Counted from the stretch's first letter, positions 43,901 to 52,577 are shown. The stretch: 64,000 nt of DNA from an uncultured Chthonomonas sp. (GCA_903859705.1 CAIONQ010000002.1:20781-84780); one strand, 5' to 3'. Program-made: numbers and translations. Notes: generated from the sequence alone by a model not told the origin.

Positions 43901-44095
43901 CTGTTTGGTTCGGCAGTTGCGGCGAAGGAGAGGATGGAGATTCCATGGTCGGACTCCATGCTCCGCTCCTGCGACGCACTGGGTGATGCCATCAGAGGCC
44001 TATTTGGTGGGACGTCGTGGTCCGAAACCGCAGCAGGGGCGGATGGCAGAGACATGTCTCTAGAAGAGGCTGCCGCTGTGGCATCGGCACACTAA
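40940..44095 (+). CDS. SARP/AfsR-type transcriptional regulator: BTAD, NB-ARC-like ATPase and TPR domains
   Basis: This is a 1051-residue regulator. Residues about 10-110 form the winged-helix OmpR-like DNA-binding part, and 110-250 form the BTAD (SARP) domain (YRNLRLLLFRELRTEPDPET). The STAND/NB-ARC ATPase follows, with P-loop GPGGIGKT (305-312), Walker B LLLVLDNCEH (Asp380), a STSREALGI sensor and GIPLAIELAAARL. About 720-990 is a TPR array with repeated QNLGLVAMHQGDY and NNIAIVAKDMGEF-like units. Such proteins act as ligand-gated, ATP-switched activators, best known in actinomycete secondary metabolism but widespread. It is preceded by a weak ribosome site. The next gene on the same strand is a PEP-CTERM protein, 471 nt away. 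Confidence 0.93.
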   Translation: MFNSTEPAKGLALKLFGPFEALFAGNKLPPFRSRSGQWLLGMLALQQGQAIDRDEAAGLLWPESTQEQSLANLRRTLTDIRSALGPAADRLSAPTSRSLALKLHQDDNCDHHNVLEWLASSDPHQVELAINAAEQQLLPGCEVPAVSDARVEIEARIVQAVERSAELQMATGNAEQAIPMLRRVTTRSPLEEGAQRLLIRALAFTGNRAAAILAYRNLRLLLFRELRTEPDPETTSLYEQIRNEVLTPAVSQGLNSSATKAGTDTPSTLRSRRLPRPLTPLVGRLNEVSSIEFEVQNGRLVTLLGPGGIGKTRLSVEVATRLETSFRDGVCFADLSGITAAEMVPGFIAECLGLQGEPSADPLRRLCDGLADRQLLLVLDNCEHLIQACATCVSAMLDSCEHLHVLSTSREALGIGGERRWLVPALASPRLPSTGPGRPAPQLAEIADLDALAQFDAVRLFEERARAALPSFRLSADNAHSVAAVCARLDGIPLAIELAAARLNVLTASQIEARLSNRFTLLTGGSRNAWPRHQTLAALIEWSYDLLTEPEKELFRQLSVFSSGWDVETLTSVVAPTNSADPIDLMSSLLDKSLIFEAESHSADNRRFSMLESLRDFAAARLQETREQEGAFSRHIAYFMEVAEKASAALVGPEREQWIRRIDAEADNIRAALSRGLASDTERTSAVEIACSMVRYWYARNQYSEGKHWLEYCLDTIPEMTDSQQARAANGAGSFCWAMGEYDCATRYYERHLEIRRQQNDPLGLGYALQNLGLVAMHQGDYVRARKLMEESLPLLREYGEPGVLATPLNNIAIVAKDMGEFEYAQRMLDESLQLHQNAGNRPGQASVLIALGNLHRRQNNMEAAREAMLRSLELMEDTGDLQGQSIVLHNLGEMAQSDGRYVEAETLCLRSLTLSRQLQDRRQAATTLFHLSQLARLRSDFDTWSRLINESTEMAIHMRDQMLLTILVLDGAERFAQQGRGDTAAMLFGSAVAAKERMEIPWSDSMLRSCDALGDAIRGLFGGTSWSETAAGADGRDMSLEEAAAVASAH

Positions 44096-44566
44096 TGCCC
44101 TTTCCTAATCCACCATTCAAGCCTCATCAGCATGGCACCCGAGCTTTGATGCGGGATTGGCTGCGACGCGACAGATCGCCAGCCCGAGGCCATGACTGCA
44201 TGAATGGCGGCTTCAGAATCAGTGTTCCGATGCCCGCGGACTTACTTACCGAAACAGGCTGCTAAGGCGATTCCGGCCGCCCGGGCAATGCATGTTCGGA
44301 ATGTACATGCACAGTATACAAACGCGATGTGGACGGGACTGTGGACGGCAAGAAGAGACTTTTGTGGACGAGCCCCGATATTCTAACCCCGGATGGAATT
44401 GGTGATTACTATGTGATGGTTCTGGAACCCGGCATCAGTAGAAGGAATTGCCACCATTAAACTTGAACTGACCGTGGAGCGGTTTTATTGCACCGCTTAC
44501 CCCACACTTGCATTCTCACCTCGACGTTGCGGGTTTCGACTTTAAAGAAACAGGGAGTGTGTTTAC
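44096..44566. other. Intergenic region without a recognised gene
   Basis: This 471-nt gap precedes the PEP-CTERM gene. No open frame with coding character, RNA gene or repeat was recognised, and no consensus promoter was found, though the target promoter of the upstream regulator could lie here. Confidence 0.4.
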
Positions 44567-45442
44567 ATGGCCTTCAAGCAGGTGCGTTTCCATTTGCCAC
44601 GTCTTCCTCTGGCTGCCATAGCCATGGGGTTGGTATCATCAGTATCAGTACAGGCTCAAATGCTACAGAGTGTTGCGAGCACTGCGGGCGGCCCACAGTT
44701 TTCCTCTACCACTGCCGCAGCATCCACAAACTACACGGATACATTTACAGGCAGCTATGCTGAAGCGTATGCAAGAACAGACTATGGGTACAACCATGCG
44801 TATTCAAAAATAAATCTGCCATCACCCAACTCCTATTTTTCGGCTTCCGCGTACTCAAGTTATCTGGATTCGTTCAGCTTCTTCGTCACAAATGGAATGG
44901 CAGGGCTGTTAACACCCACTTCCGTAAGGTACACGGTTACGGTGGATGGCGCCATGAGCCTGCCAACTGGTTTCGACTCGAACGTTAGTATCGCAATCGG
45001 CAGTGGCAATGGCACAGATGGCCTGTACCACGCCACTACAACCGATGTTGGTGCTAGCCTGTTTGAAAATACAGGCACAGATCAATGGCAGCTAAATTCC
45101 AGTGTCAGCGGAACCACATACACCTCGCAATCTTACCGGTTGGTAAGTGGAACCGATAGCATTACAGTGGCCCTGTATGCGGGAGTTTCTGCAGACACAA
45201 GCTCGTTTGCCGGCAATGGCTTTGTAGATTTCCGGAATACGGCCGTGCTCTCTGGTGTTATTGTTTATGACCAGTACGGCAACCCGATTCCTGTAGAAGA
45301 CTTGCAGATTAACTCAACATCTGGTGCACATTACGCGTTTTCGCCCATTACTCCCGAGCCTTCGAGCCTCATGATGTGTGGCGCGCTGCTGAGTGCATTT
45401 GGTGTTGCCCGAAAGCGCAGATCTCTACGCAAAAAGGCTTAA
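44567..45442 (+). CDS. PEP-CTERM sorting-domain exported protein
   Basis: This is a 291-residue secreted protein. The signal peptide covers about the first 30 residues (LAAIAMGLVSSVSVQA). The body is Ser/Thr/Tyr-rich beta structure with no known domain. The C-terminus is a PEP-CTERM signal: PEPSSLMMCGALLSAFGV followed by a basic cluster ARKRRSLRKKA. Sorting depends on an exosortase, which is not in this window. A perfect palindromic terminator follows. Confidence 0.9.
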   Translation: MAFKQVRFHLPRLPLAAIAMGLVSSVSVQAQMLQSVASTAGGPQFSSTTAAASTNYTDTFTGSYAEAYARTDYGYNHAYSKINLPSPNSYFSASAYSSYLDSFSFFVTNGMAGLLTPTSVRYTVTVDGAMSLPTGFDSNVSIAIGSGNGTDGLYHATTTDVGASLFENTGTDQWQLNSSVSGTTYTSQSYRLVSGTDSITVALYAGVSADTSSFAGNGFVDFRNTAVLSGVIVYDQYGNPIPVEDLQINSTSGAHYAFSPITPEPSSLMMCGALLSAFGVARKRRSLRKKA

Positions 45443-45480
45443 CCACTGCAGGGTAGATGGTTTGTATACGGATTAAACGC

Positions 45481-45514
45481 AAAAAAGCAGCCTCCCGCGG
45501 GAGGCTGCTTTTTT
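45481..45514. terminator. Bidirectional terminator between the PEP-CTERM gene and the E2 gene
   Basis: A 34-nt perfect palindrome runs A6-GCAGCCTCCCG / CGGGAGGCTGC-T6. It lies between convergent genes. Confidence 0.92.
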
Positions 45515-45539
45515 GTTATATCGTTTTGATTGATGCGGG

Positions 45540-46922
45540 TTAAATAAGGATGCTAACCGGGTTCTCAAGCAGCTCTTTAAGGCGCTGTAGGAACTTGGCG
45601 GCCGGTGCCCCGTCTACAATCCGGTGATCAAAGGAGAGGCACAGGTTCATCATACTGCGCACCACCACCTGTTTGTTGATAACAACGGCTTTATCGGCGA
45701 TGCGGCAAACGCCCAGAATACCGGCCTGTGGCGGAACAATAATCGGATCGAACACATCGATTCCAAACGAGCCGAGGTTGGTAATTGTAAAGGTTCCGCC
45801 AGCCAGATCATCCGGCGTGAACTTTCCGGTTCGTGCCCTATCGATGAGGGGCTTTAGCTCGGCAGATATAGAGCCCAGCGAGCGTTTGCCAGCATCCTTA
45901 ACAACAGGCACAATCAAACCTTCGTCAAGGGCTACCGCAACGCCAATATTCTTGCTGCCATAGATGCACAGTTCATCGCCCACCAGGGCCGAGTTCATTG
46001 CCGGGTGCTCATCCAGCGCGCGCGCCGCCGCTTTTACCAGAATATCGGTAAACGAAAGGCGCGTGCCATAAGTCTTCTCAATATCCGGAATAATCTTGTT
46101 GCGCAGTGCGGCACACTCGGTCATGTCCACTTCCAACACCACTGTTACATGCGGGGCGGTGAATCTGGATTTGGAAACATTATCTGCAATGCGCTTGCGC
46201 ATGCCCGCAAATGGCTTTACTGTGTATTCTGCAGCCACAGATGCAGCAGCAGCGGCAACGGGCGCAGAAGCCTGTGCATGGCTCAGAACATCTTCGCTAC
46301 GAACGCGGCTACCTGGCAGGCCCAGTGCCAGATCATTAATATTCACACCCAGGTCGCCAGCAATGCGTGCGGCAAGCGGAGTAACTCGCAGCGCCTTCTC
46401 CGCCTCAATGGCGGGGGTTGCCCCACGCTCGGCAAGAAACTTCTCAACATCTTTCGAAACTACGCGGCCTTCCGGCCCGGTTCCACGCCCAGCCAGCTGA
46501 GCCAGAGCAACACCAGATTCAGTGGCGAGCTTGCGTGCACGGGGAGAGATAAACACTTTCACATCCGTGGCGGCAAGCGGTGCGGCGGTCGGCACAGTAA
46601 CAGCAGCAACTGGGGCAACGGCCTCAACTATGGCGGGAGCGGCAGCGGCGCCCGCACCGCCAAGCAGATGCTCAAAAGCTTCGCCAGCGGCGCCCAGCAC
46701 AGCAATCGGCTTTTGGATGGGCACTACCGCATCGGCTGGGAACAGAAGTTTAAGCACAACCCCATCGATAGGGCTCTCCACCTCCATGGTGGCCTTATCG
46801 GTTTCAATCTCGAGGAGGGTTTCGCCTTTGCGCACGGCCTCGCCCTCGCCTCGACACCATTTGACAATGGTGCCCTCTTCCATCGTTGATCCAAGCTGAG
46901 GCATTGGAAACAGCTGTGCCAT
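45540..46922 (-). CDS. Dihydrolipoamide acyltransferase, E2 component of a 2-oxo acid dehydrogenase complex
   Basis: This 460-residue protein transfers acyl groups from E1 to CoA in pyruvate- or branched-chain-type complexes. The lipoyl domain (1-80) has the lipoylated Lys43 in ETDKATME. After an Ala/Pro-rich linker come two peripheral-subunit-binding motifs in a row: SPRARKLATESGVAL with GRVVSKDVEKFL, and TPLAARIAGDLGVNI with SRVRSEDV. The catalytic CAT domain has His433 in SFDHRIVDG. The start at 46922 is the ATG with GGGAG upstream, directly before the lipoyl domain. E1 and E3 genes are not adjacent, so the substrate class is not fixed. The tandem PSBD is less common. Confidence 0.93.
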   Translation of the reverse strand: MAQLFPMPQLGSTMEEGTIVKWCRGEGEAVRKGETLLEIETDKATMEVESPIDGVVLKLLFPADAVVPIQKPIAVLGAAGEAFEHLLGGAGAAAAPAIVEAVAPVAAVTVPTAAPLAATDVKVFISPRARKLATESGVALAQLAGRGTGPEGRVVSKDVEKFLAERGATPAIEAEKALRVTPLAARIAGDLGVNINDLALGLPGSRVRSEDVLSHAQASAPVAAAAASVAAEYTVKPFAGMRKRIADNVSKSRFTAPHVTVVLEVDMTECAALRNKIIPDIEKTYGTRLSFTDILVKAAARALDEHPAMNSALVGDELCIYGSKNIGVAVALDEGLIVPVVKDAGKRSLGSISAELKPLIDRARTGKFTPDDLAGGTFTITNLGSFGIDVFDPIIVPPQAGILGVCRIADKAVVINKQVVVRSMMNLCLSFDHRIVDGAPAAKFLQRLKELLENPVSILI

Positions 46923-47046
46923 GCGTCGAACTCCCTGGTTCTTGAAATGAATTGTTCGCCCTGCTGCAGGCGCCTGTGCCAGCAACAACTTAAAGGCGAT
47001 CGAATTCTATTGTACTTTGTTTTGTTTGCGTTTCCGCGCAAAACAT

Positions 47047-47076
47047 GGATATATGCCGCTACTGCGGCACATATCC
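47047..47076 (-). terminator. Putative terminator after the DUF4337-like gene
   Basis: A 13-bp stem with one mismatch (47047-47059 with 47064-47076) is followed on the minus strand by ATGTTTT. It lies between the DUF4337-like gene and the E2 gene on the same strand. Confidence 0.6.
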
Positions 47077-47121
47077 TTGCGTTTATATTGTTTTATTTGC
47101 GTTTTGGCGGAAAGGCAGGGG

Positions 47122-47910
47122 TTAGCGCGCCGTGCCTCTGGCGCCTCTTCCTTCGCCCCCAGGCGCCGCCAAACCGGGCCCAGAGCCACGCCTACCACCA
47201 CCGCCGCCCCCAGAGGGTGCAAGGGGTTGTGGTATCCCAACGGCAATGCCATTAGGGGGAGCGGATTCCGCCCGCACCATTTCACCCTCTTTGTTTTCTG
47301 CAGGATGCTTAAGAAAGCCTGCGACAAATAGGCCCGTTCCCAGAATACCCAGCACAATACTGGCCATCCACACATCTTTACGCTTGGTTAGCGCGGCAAT
47401 GGCCGAGAGCGAGATGGCAACCTGCAGGCAGGTAACGCATTGAGCAAACACCTCGTGGCGCTCCAGCAATGCCAGCGACTCTTTGTCCTTGTCATCCCTT
47501 TTCTTCTCAAGCTCCTCCGCTTGCGATTTCAGGGTTGTCTGCTCGCCCTTCTGCCTCTCCGATTCCTCTTTCCAGTGGGCCTCCCCCTTGGGAGATTTAT
47601 CGGCAAGCAAGTCTGCTGTTTGCCTGGCCATTGCAGATTTTATGCCTTTGGCCTGATAGTAGGCCCATGTATCCGAGGCGCGCGCCTGCTGAAGTACGGC
47701 ATCGTTTTTCTGAATCACAGCCTCGTTTACAAGCTTGCCTGCTTGCAGCGCACCCACTGCCGCCACCACAGCAAAAATCGCCGTCGAAAGAGAGATAAAG
47801 CGTGTCCATCGCGTCTCTTTGGCCTCCCGCTCGCGCTCTTCTCGCTCCTCTCGAAGCTCATCTATGGTTTCCTGGAGGTCTCTCGTCTCTATCTCAATCT
47901 CATCTGGCAT
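47122..47910 (-). CDS. DUF4337-like membrane protein with coiled coil
   Basis: This is a 262-residue protein. An acidic/basic N-terminal coiled region (IDELREEREEREREAKETRW) leads into TM1 (about 40-58, LSTAIFAVVAAVGAL). A soluble part contains AYYQAKGIKSAM and a second coiled coil (KEESERQKGEQTTLKSQAEELEKKRD). Two further helices follow (about 160-200), and a Gly/Arg-rich tail ends the protein. The WAYYQAKG segment and layout match DUF4337. The function is unknown. ATG 47910 is chosen, although GGGAGG is 13 nt upstream; a TTG four codons earlier is an alternative. Confidence 0.75.
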   Translation of the reverse strand: MPDEIEIETRDLQETIDELREEREEREREAKETRWTRFISLSTAIFAVVAAVGALQAGKLVNEAVIQKNDAVLQQARASDTWAYYQAKGIKSAMARQTADLLADKSPKGEAHWKEESERQKGEQTTLKSQAEELEKKRDDKDKESLALLERHEVFAQCVTCLQVAISLSAIAALTKRKDVWMASIVLGILGTGLFVAGFLKHPAENKEGEMVRAESAPPNGIAVGIPQPLAPSGGGGGGRRGSGPGLAAPGGEGRGARGTAR

Positions 47911-47922
47911 CAGATTTTGCAA

Positions 47923-48476
47923 TCCTCCCTATCGGGCACATGCCCGAATTCGCGGTGATGTGGTGGGCCGAATTACGGCCCTGCTTGTGGCAAGATAGCC
48001 ACTGGTGCAACGCTAAATTGCCTGACTATATTGCGTGATGTGAGGCCGCCCTTATCCCTAACTTTCGGGGAGCCATCTATCACCTATGTTGAATTGCGTA
48101 CTGGCACCATGAAAAGTGCAGGCTATTAATCTGTGCGTTGCGCTGCCATTCACATAATCAATGGCCGCCTTCTTGCTCGAATCCTGTGTCTACGCCTCCA
48201 AAACACATATGTCTGATGCAGGCGGTGCCTAAAGGGTTCATCACTCCACTCCAATCTGGAAGTGGCGTTCATCACCCGGTGTTGCAGCTAATGCAGCGGC
48301 AATGGAACGAAATTCTGAACCGATAGCACTTGTTGCATGGGCCGGTTGACCCGCCAGACGTTGGTGTGTTACTATGTGCGTGTGCTAGGCCGCCTTGTGC
48401 CTGCCTGAAACGGCGATGCAAGAGGTTGGCTCAGGCATTAGTAAATCCATTCTTTTTTGAAAGTGAGCCACTATCG
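47923..48476. other. Divergent intergenic region between the DUF4337-like and Crp/Fnr genes
   Basis: About 550 nt contain no frame that I would call a gene. An in-frame extension of the Crp gene back to 48330 has Cys/Pro-rich composition unlike the family and is treated as non-coding leader. No clear palindrome of the Crp type (TGTGA-N6-TCACA) was seen. Confidence 0.45.
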
Positions 48477-49166
48477 ATGGCGCTGGATCCCAGATTGCTG
48501 GTTGAAACGCCTCTGTTCAAGGGCCTTAGCCCGGAGGCGCTGGAAATTGTTAGTACCCGCGCACGGGCACGCACGTTTCGTGCGGATGAGGCAATTGTAC
48601 ATCAGGATGACCCCGGAGAAACACTTTATGTGATTCTCAAGGGCATAGTTAAGGTATCCACTACCGAACCGGATGGCGCCGAAGTTTTTCTTGCGGTACT
48701 GGCTACCGGAGATATATTCGGAGAATTGAGCCTCATAGATTCTAAGTTCCGCAGCGCCGATGTAATTACGCAGGAAGAAACTGCGCTTGTAAGCATCGAT
48801 CGCGGGGCCTTTGAAGAGCTGATGGGCAATGCCACCTTCGCGCGCAACCTGCTGCGAATACTGGCTATCCGCAACCGAAGGCTTAACGAACGTATTCGCG
48901 CGCACTGCACGCTGGATGTGTACGGCCTGGTTGCACGCCAGATTCTGGAGTTTGCACGCCTCTATGGCAAACCTCAGGTGGATGGCAGCACCATTATTCC
49001 CATTCGACTTACACAGAGCGATATTGGCGATCTGGTTGGTGCCTCCAGAGAGCGCGTTAATCAGGTTATGAAGTTCTTCCGTGAAAAGAAGTGCTTATCC
49101 ATTGATCCTACATACCGTATTACCGTTCACAAACCGGATGATTTGCAGGCGGCCTCCACCAGATAA
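48477..49166 (+). CDS. Crp/Fnr-family transcriptional regulator
   Basis: This is a 229-residue regulator. The cyclic-nucleotide-binding-like beta roll covers about 10-120 (DDPGETLYVILKGIVKV, LATGDIFGELSLID). A long dimer helix comes next (about 122-150). The HTH follows (LTQSDIGDLVGASRERVNQVMKFF). The GELSLxD-R-x-A/S cAMP-binding signature is partly kept (FGELSLIDSKFRSADV), so a nucleotide ligand is possible. There are no N-terminal Fnr-type cysteines. The start at 48477 gives the normal family length. A hairpin terminator follows. Confidence 0.9.
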   Translation: MALDPRLLVETPLFKGLSPEALEIVSTRARARTFRADEAIVHQDDPGETLYVILKGIVKVSTTEPDGAEVFLAVLATGDIFGELSLIDSKFRSADVITQEETALVSIDRGAFEELMGNATFARNLLRILAIRNRRLNERIRAHCTLDVYGLVARQILEFARLYGKPQVDGSTIIPIRLTQSDIGDLVGASRERVNQVMKFFREKKCLSIDPTYRITVHKPDDLQAASTR

Positions 49167-49216
49167 ACCCACTTGCCCACCAGATATCCGGCAACAAAAC
49201 CGCAAAATTGGAAGCA

Positions 49217-49253
49217 GACCCGTTGGTTTATATCGTATATGAACTAACGGGTC
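49217..49253 (+). terminator. Terminator after the Crp/Fnr gene
   Basis: A 17-nt hairpin (49217-49233 with 49237-49253, allowing one G-T pair) with a CGT loop is followed by GCTTGTTTGTT. Confidence 0.75.
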
Positions 49254-49331
49254 GCTTGTTTGTTAACCGAATAGCGCTTGAAGCAACACCGCGCTTATAC
49301 TCGTAACCTCCCCCAACAGGAAACAGGATCA

Positions 49332-51236
49332 ATGAAGATATTAAAAGGCAAAACAGGGCTGGCTGCGGCTGCGCTCTGCATGTTGGTGTCTGGCATACTG
49401 CCGGCTGTTGCGGCACCCACATCCGGTACACCCGGTGCATTTACCGATATTGCGGGCAAAAGTTACACTGCTGCATTTACCGCAGAGCATCCCGCAACCG
49501 TTTTCGTTTTCTTATCCACGCAGTGCCCGGTATCAAACCTTTATGGCTCCCGTCTCAACGCCCTTGCAAAAACCCTGGCTGCAAAAAATGTGCCCCTCAT
49601 AGGTGTATTTTCGGATAGGCAAGAGAGCCTTCAAGAAGTTAAGCGCAGCGCCGCCACACATGGCCTGAAGTTTGCAGTAGTTAAGGATGAGCGGAATGTC
49701 ATCGCCGATAGGCTGCATGCAACTCTTACGCCACAGGCCATTGTGCTGGATGCACATAATGTAATTCGTTACACAGGGCGCATTGATGATAACTCTGTGG
49801 CCACGCGTGTAACCTCTAACGACCTTGCCGAAGCAATAAAAACTGTGCTTGCAGGCAGCCAGGTTGCACACCCGGTGCTAAACAGTGTGGGCTGCGCCAT
49901 ACGGCGCGCAACGCCCGCACCTGCTGCCACTAAAGCCGGTGTACCTACCTATGCATCGGATATTGCCCCAATTCTGCGCACACGCTGTGAAGGCTGCCAT
50001 CACGAAGGTGAGGTTGCGCCTTTCTCACTAACCAACTATGCCCAGGCAAGCGCATGGGCTGCCGATCTCAAGAAGTACACGCAAAACAGGCAGATGCCGC
50101 CCTGGAAAGCAGAGGCCGGTTACGGTGAGTTTACCGATACTCATAACCGCGTACTGAGCCAGGCTGAGATAGATTTGATTGCCCGCTGGGCAGATGGTGG
50201 CGCACCGCAGGGGCGGCCAGAGGCCGCGCCCGCCCCCAACCGATTTTCTAAGGGCTGGCGCCTGGGAACGCCAGACCTCGTGCTGCAGCCAGAGAAAGAG
50301 TTTCACCTGGGCGCCGATGGCGAAGATGTGTACCGCAACTTTGTGGTTAAAACCAACTTCAACGAAGATCGGTATGTTAGCGGCGTGGAAGTGCGGGCGG
50401 GCAACGCATCGGTAGTGCACCATGTAATTGCCTACATCGATGGCTTGCCAACACGTTCCGGGTACGCCAGCGATAAGCTGGAAGGGCGAGAGCACGATGG
50501 CCAGCCCGGCTTCACCAGTTTTGGTGGCCCCGGCTTCAATCCAACTGGCATGCTCGCCGGATGGGCGCCCGGTAACGATCCCTATCTGCTGCCAACCGGT
50601 GTGGCCAACCTGGTGCCAAAGGGATCGCGCATCGTTATCCAGGTGCACTACCACAAGGATGGCAAACCAGAAACCGACCTCACAAAAATCGGCATCCACT
50701 TCTGCAAATCTACCGTGGATAAAATTGTAGCGGGCGGCGTTTCTATCAACTTCGCATTTCAGATACCCCCGGGTGCCGAGCGCTACGAAGCAAAGGGCCT
50801 GTGGGTAACCAACATCAACAGCGGCCGGCCAGATTTTACTCAGCAAACACTCACCTCCGATCAGCATATACTGGCGGTTACGCCGCATATGCACCTCCTT
50901 GGCAAAGAGATGCGCGTATGGGCCACCCTGCCGGATGGCACCGAAAAACCGCTGGTGTGGATAAAAGACTGGGACTTCAACTGGCAGATGACCTACTTCC
51001 TGAAAGAGCCCATCGCGGCCCCGAAGGGAACCAAAATCAACATGGTTGCCTACTACGATAACTCTGCAAAGAACACCAAAAACCCCAACAGGCTGCACCC
51101 AACAACGGTCGGCTGGGGAGAATCCACAACAGATGAGATGTGCATCGCCTTTGTTACAACCACAAAGGACTCCGAGCACCTGGCGATTAACCCCAACAAT
51201 AATAATGGTGGCGCGCGGGCAACCGCCAGCCGCTAA
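49332..51236 (+). CDS. Secreted redoxin / cytochrome c / copper type II monooxygenase fusion
   Basis: This 634-residue exported protein has three modules. The first, after the signal peptide (ending near AVAA), is a thioredoxin-like AhpC/TlpA domain (about 35-175) with a single Cys65 in CPVS. Next is a small cytochrome-c-like haem site, Cys219-Glu-Gly-Cys222-His223. The C-terminal half (about 310-615) resembles copper type II ascorbate-dependent monooxygenases of the PHM/DBM fold. His363-His364 (VVHHVIAYI) would be at CuH. A later VHYH and TPHMHLLGKEM supply the CuM-type ligands. Similar fusions are known from Planctomycetes and Acidobacteria; the hydroxylated substrate is not known. The start at 49332 is the ATG before the signal, with AGGA upstream. 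Confidence 0.87.
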   Translation: MKILKGKTGLAAAALCMLVSGILPAVAAPTSGTPGAFTDIAGKSYTAAFTAEHPATVFVFLSTQCPVSNLYGSRLNALAKTLAAKNVPLIGVFSDRQESLQEVKRSAATHGLKFAVVKDERNVIADRLHATLTPQAIVLDAHNVIRYTGRIDDNSVATRVTSNDLAEAIKTVLAGSQVAHPVLNSVGCAIRRATPAPAATKAGVPTYASDIAPILRTRCEGCHHEGEVAPFSLTNYAQASAWAADLKKYTQNRQMPPWKAEAGYGEFTDTHNRVLSQAEIDLIARWADGGAPQGRPEAAPAPNRFSKGWRLGTPDLVLQPEKEFHLGADGEDVYRNFVVKTNFNEDRYVSGVEVRAGNASVVHHVIAYIDGLPTRSGYASDKLEGREHDGQPGFTSFGGPGFNPTGMLAGWAPGNDPYLLPTGVANLVPKGSRIVIQVHYHKDGKPETDLTKIGIHFCKSTVDKIVAGGVSINFAFQIPPGAERYEAKGLWVTNINSGRPDFTQQTLTSDQHILAVTPHMHLLGKEMRVWATLPDGTEKPLVWIKDWDFNWQMTYFLKEPIAAPKGTKINMVAYYDNSAKNTKNPNRLHPTTVGWGESTTDEMCIAFVTTTKDSEHLAINPNNNNGGARATASR

Positions 51237-51255
51237 CACCAGGCTGGTTTTGCGG

Positions 51256-51289
51256 GCAGGGGTGTGGCGAATCTGCGCCCCACCCCTGC
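51256..51289 (+). terminator. Terminator after the monooxygenase fusion gene
   Basis: An imperfect GC-rich hairpin (GCAGGGGTG paired with CACCCCTGC, with an inner GGCG/CGCC) is followed by TTTATTTT. Confidence 0.8.
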
Positions 51290-51336
51290 TTTATTTTGTG
51301 GTGGCGTAAATCCATCGCACGTATAAGGAGCACGCT

Positions 51337-52575
51337 ATGCGCGCCGAAATCGTATCCGTAGGCACCGAACTGCTGCTGGGGCAAATTGTAGATACAAACG
51401 CAGCCTACCTTGCCAAACAGCTATCGGAGCTGGGCATAACCCTCCACCGCCGCAGTACCGTTGGCGATAATATGGATAGGCTGATGCTTGCTCTGAATAG
51501 TGCCATTAGTAGCGCCGATGTGGTGCTTACCATTGGTGGCCTTGGCCCCACCATGGACGATATTACCCGTGATGGCCTTGCCGCCGCATTCGGTGATGCA
51601 CTGCAGATGGATAAAGCCATTGCAGATAGGCTGAGAGCATTCTTCCGGCTACGCGGTGTTCCCTTCACAGAAAGTAATCTGCGTCAGGCCATGGTGCCCG
51701 TGCGCGGCAAGGCGCTGGATAATCCCCACGGTACCGCTCCTGGCCTTCTGTTTGAAGCCGAAAACGGCAAAATAGGCATCGCGCTGCCGGGCCCACCCAA
51801 CGAGTTTATCCCCATGGTAGAAAACCATGTAATCCCCTATCTCAAAGCAAAAACGGGCGGAGTTGGTGTTATCAAATCGCTGGTCCTTCGCGTGGCAGGC
51901 ATGGGTGAGAGCCTGGTGGAAGAGAAGGTGAAAGATCTGATGCTGGATGCCAACCCGAGCGTGGCACCCTACGCAAAGGTGGGCGAAGTGCACCTGCGGG
52001 TAACCGCCATGGCAGATAGGGCAGAACAGGCCCTTGCGCTGATAGAGGAGCGAGCGGCCCTGGTGCGGGCCCGGCTTGGAGATGCCGTTTATGGCACTAA
52101 CGAAGAGGCGCTCGAACATGCAGTAGTAGCCCTGCTGGCCCGGGCCGGGGCCACCGTAAGCACAGCAGAAAGCTGCACGGGTGGCCTGTTGGCAGGCCGT
52201 ATTACAGAAGTGGCTGGCAGCTCCGAAATATTCCCAGGCGGGGTGGTCGTGTACAGCAACGCTGCAAAAACAGACCTGGTAGGCGTGCCCGCCGAACTGA
52301 TAGAACGGGTGGGTGCGGTAAGCCCTGAAGTAGCTCAGAGCCTTGCCGAGGGTGTGCGCAAACGGTTCTCATCCACCTACGGCATCGGAATCACCGGCAT
52401 CGCAGGCCCAGGGGGCGGCAGCGCCGAAAAGCCCGTGGGCCTGGTATACATCGCCGTAGCCGATGAAACAGGTTGCCAGGTAGAAAAGGCAAACTACATA
52501 GGCTCCCGCGCCATCGTACGGCTGCGCGCCGGCCAAACAGCGCTGAACATGCTAAGGCTAAAACTCCTTGAATAA
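51337..52575 (+). CDS. cinA: CinA: competence/damage-inducible protein, nicotinamide nucleotide deamidase
   Basis: This is a 412-residue two-domain protein. The N-terminal MoCF-like domain (1-170) starts MRAEIVSVGTELLLGQIVDTN and has GGLGPTMDDITRD. It hydrolyses NAD-related pyrophosphates in characterised relatives. The C-terminal domain (about 250-410) has TAESCTGGLLAGRIT and GIAGPGGGSAEKPVG and deamidates NMN in pyridine nucleotide recycling. Full family length. AAGGAG is placed well for the ATG. Confidence 0.95.
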   Translation: MRAEIVSVGTELLLGQIVDTNAAYLAKQLSELGITLHRRSTVGDNMDRLMLALNSAISSADVVLTIGGLGPTMDDITRDGLAAAFGDALQMDKAIADRLRAFFRLRGVPFTESNLRQAMVPVRGKALDNPHGTAPGLLFEAENGKIGIALPGPPNEFIPMVENHVIPYLKAKTGGVGVIKSLVLRVAGMGESLVEEKVKDLMLDANPSVAPYAKVGEVHLRVTAMADRAEQALALIEERAALVRARLGDAVYGTNEEALEHAVVALLARAGATVSTAESCTGGLLAGRITEVAGSSEIFPGGVVVYSNAAKTDLVGVPAELIERVGAVSPEVAQSLAEGVRKRFSSTYGIGITGIAGPGGGSAEKPVGLVYIAVADETGCQVEKANYIGSRAIVRLRAGQTALNMLRLKLLE

Positions 52576-52577
52576 TC

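Noticed and set aside
50028..51239. Minus-strand frame of 403 codons opposite the monooxygenase fusion
   Set aside because: The plus-strand protein has clear haem and copper motifs; the antisense frame is an artefact of codon bias.
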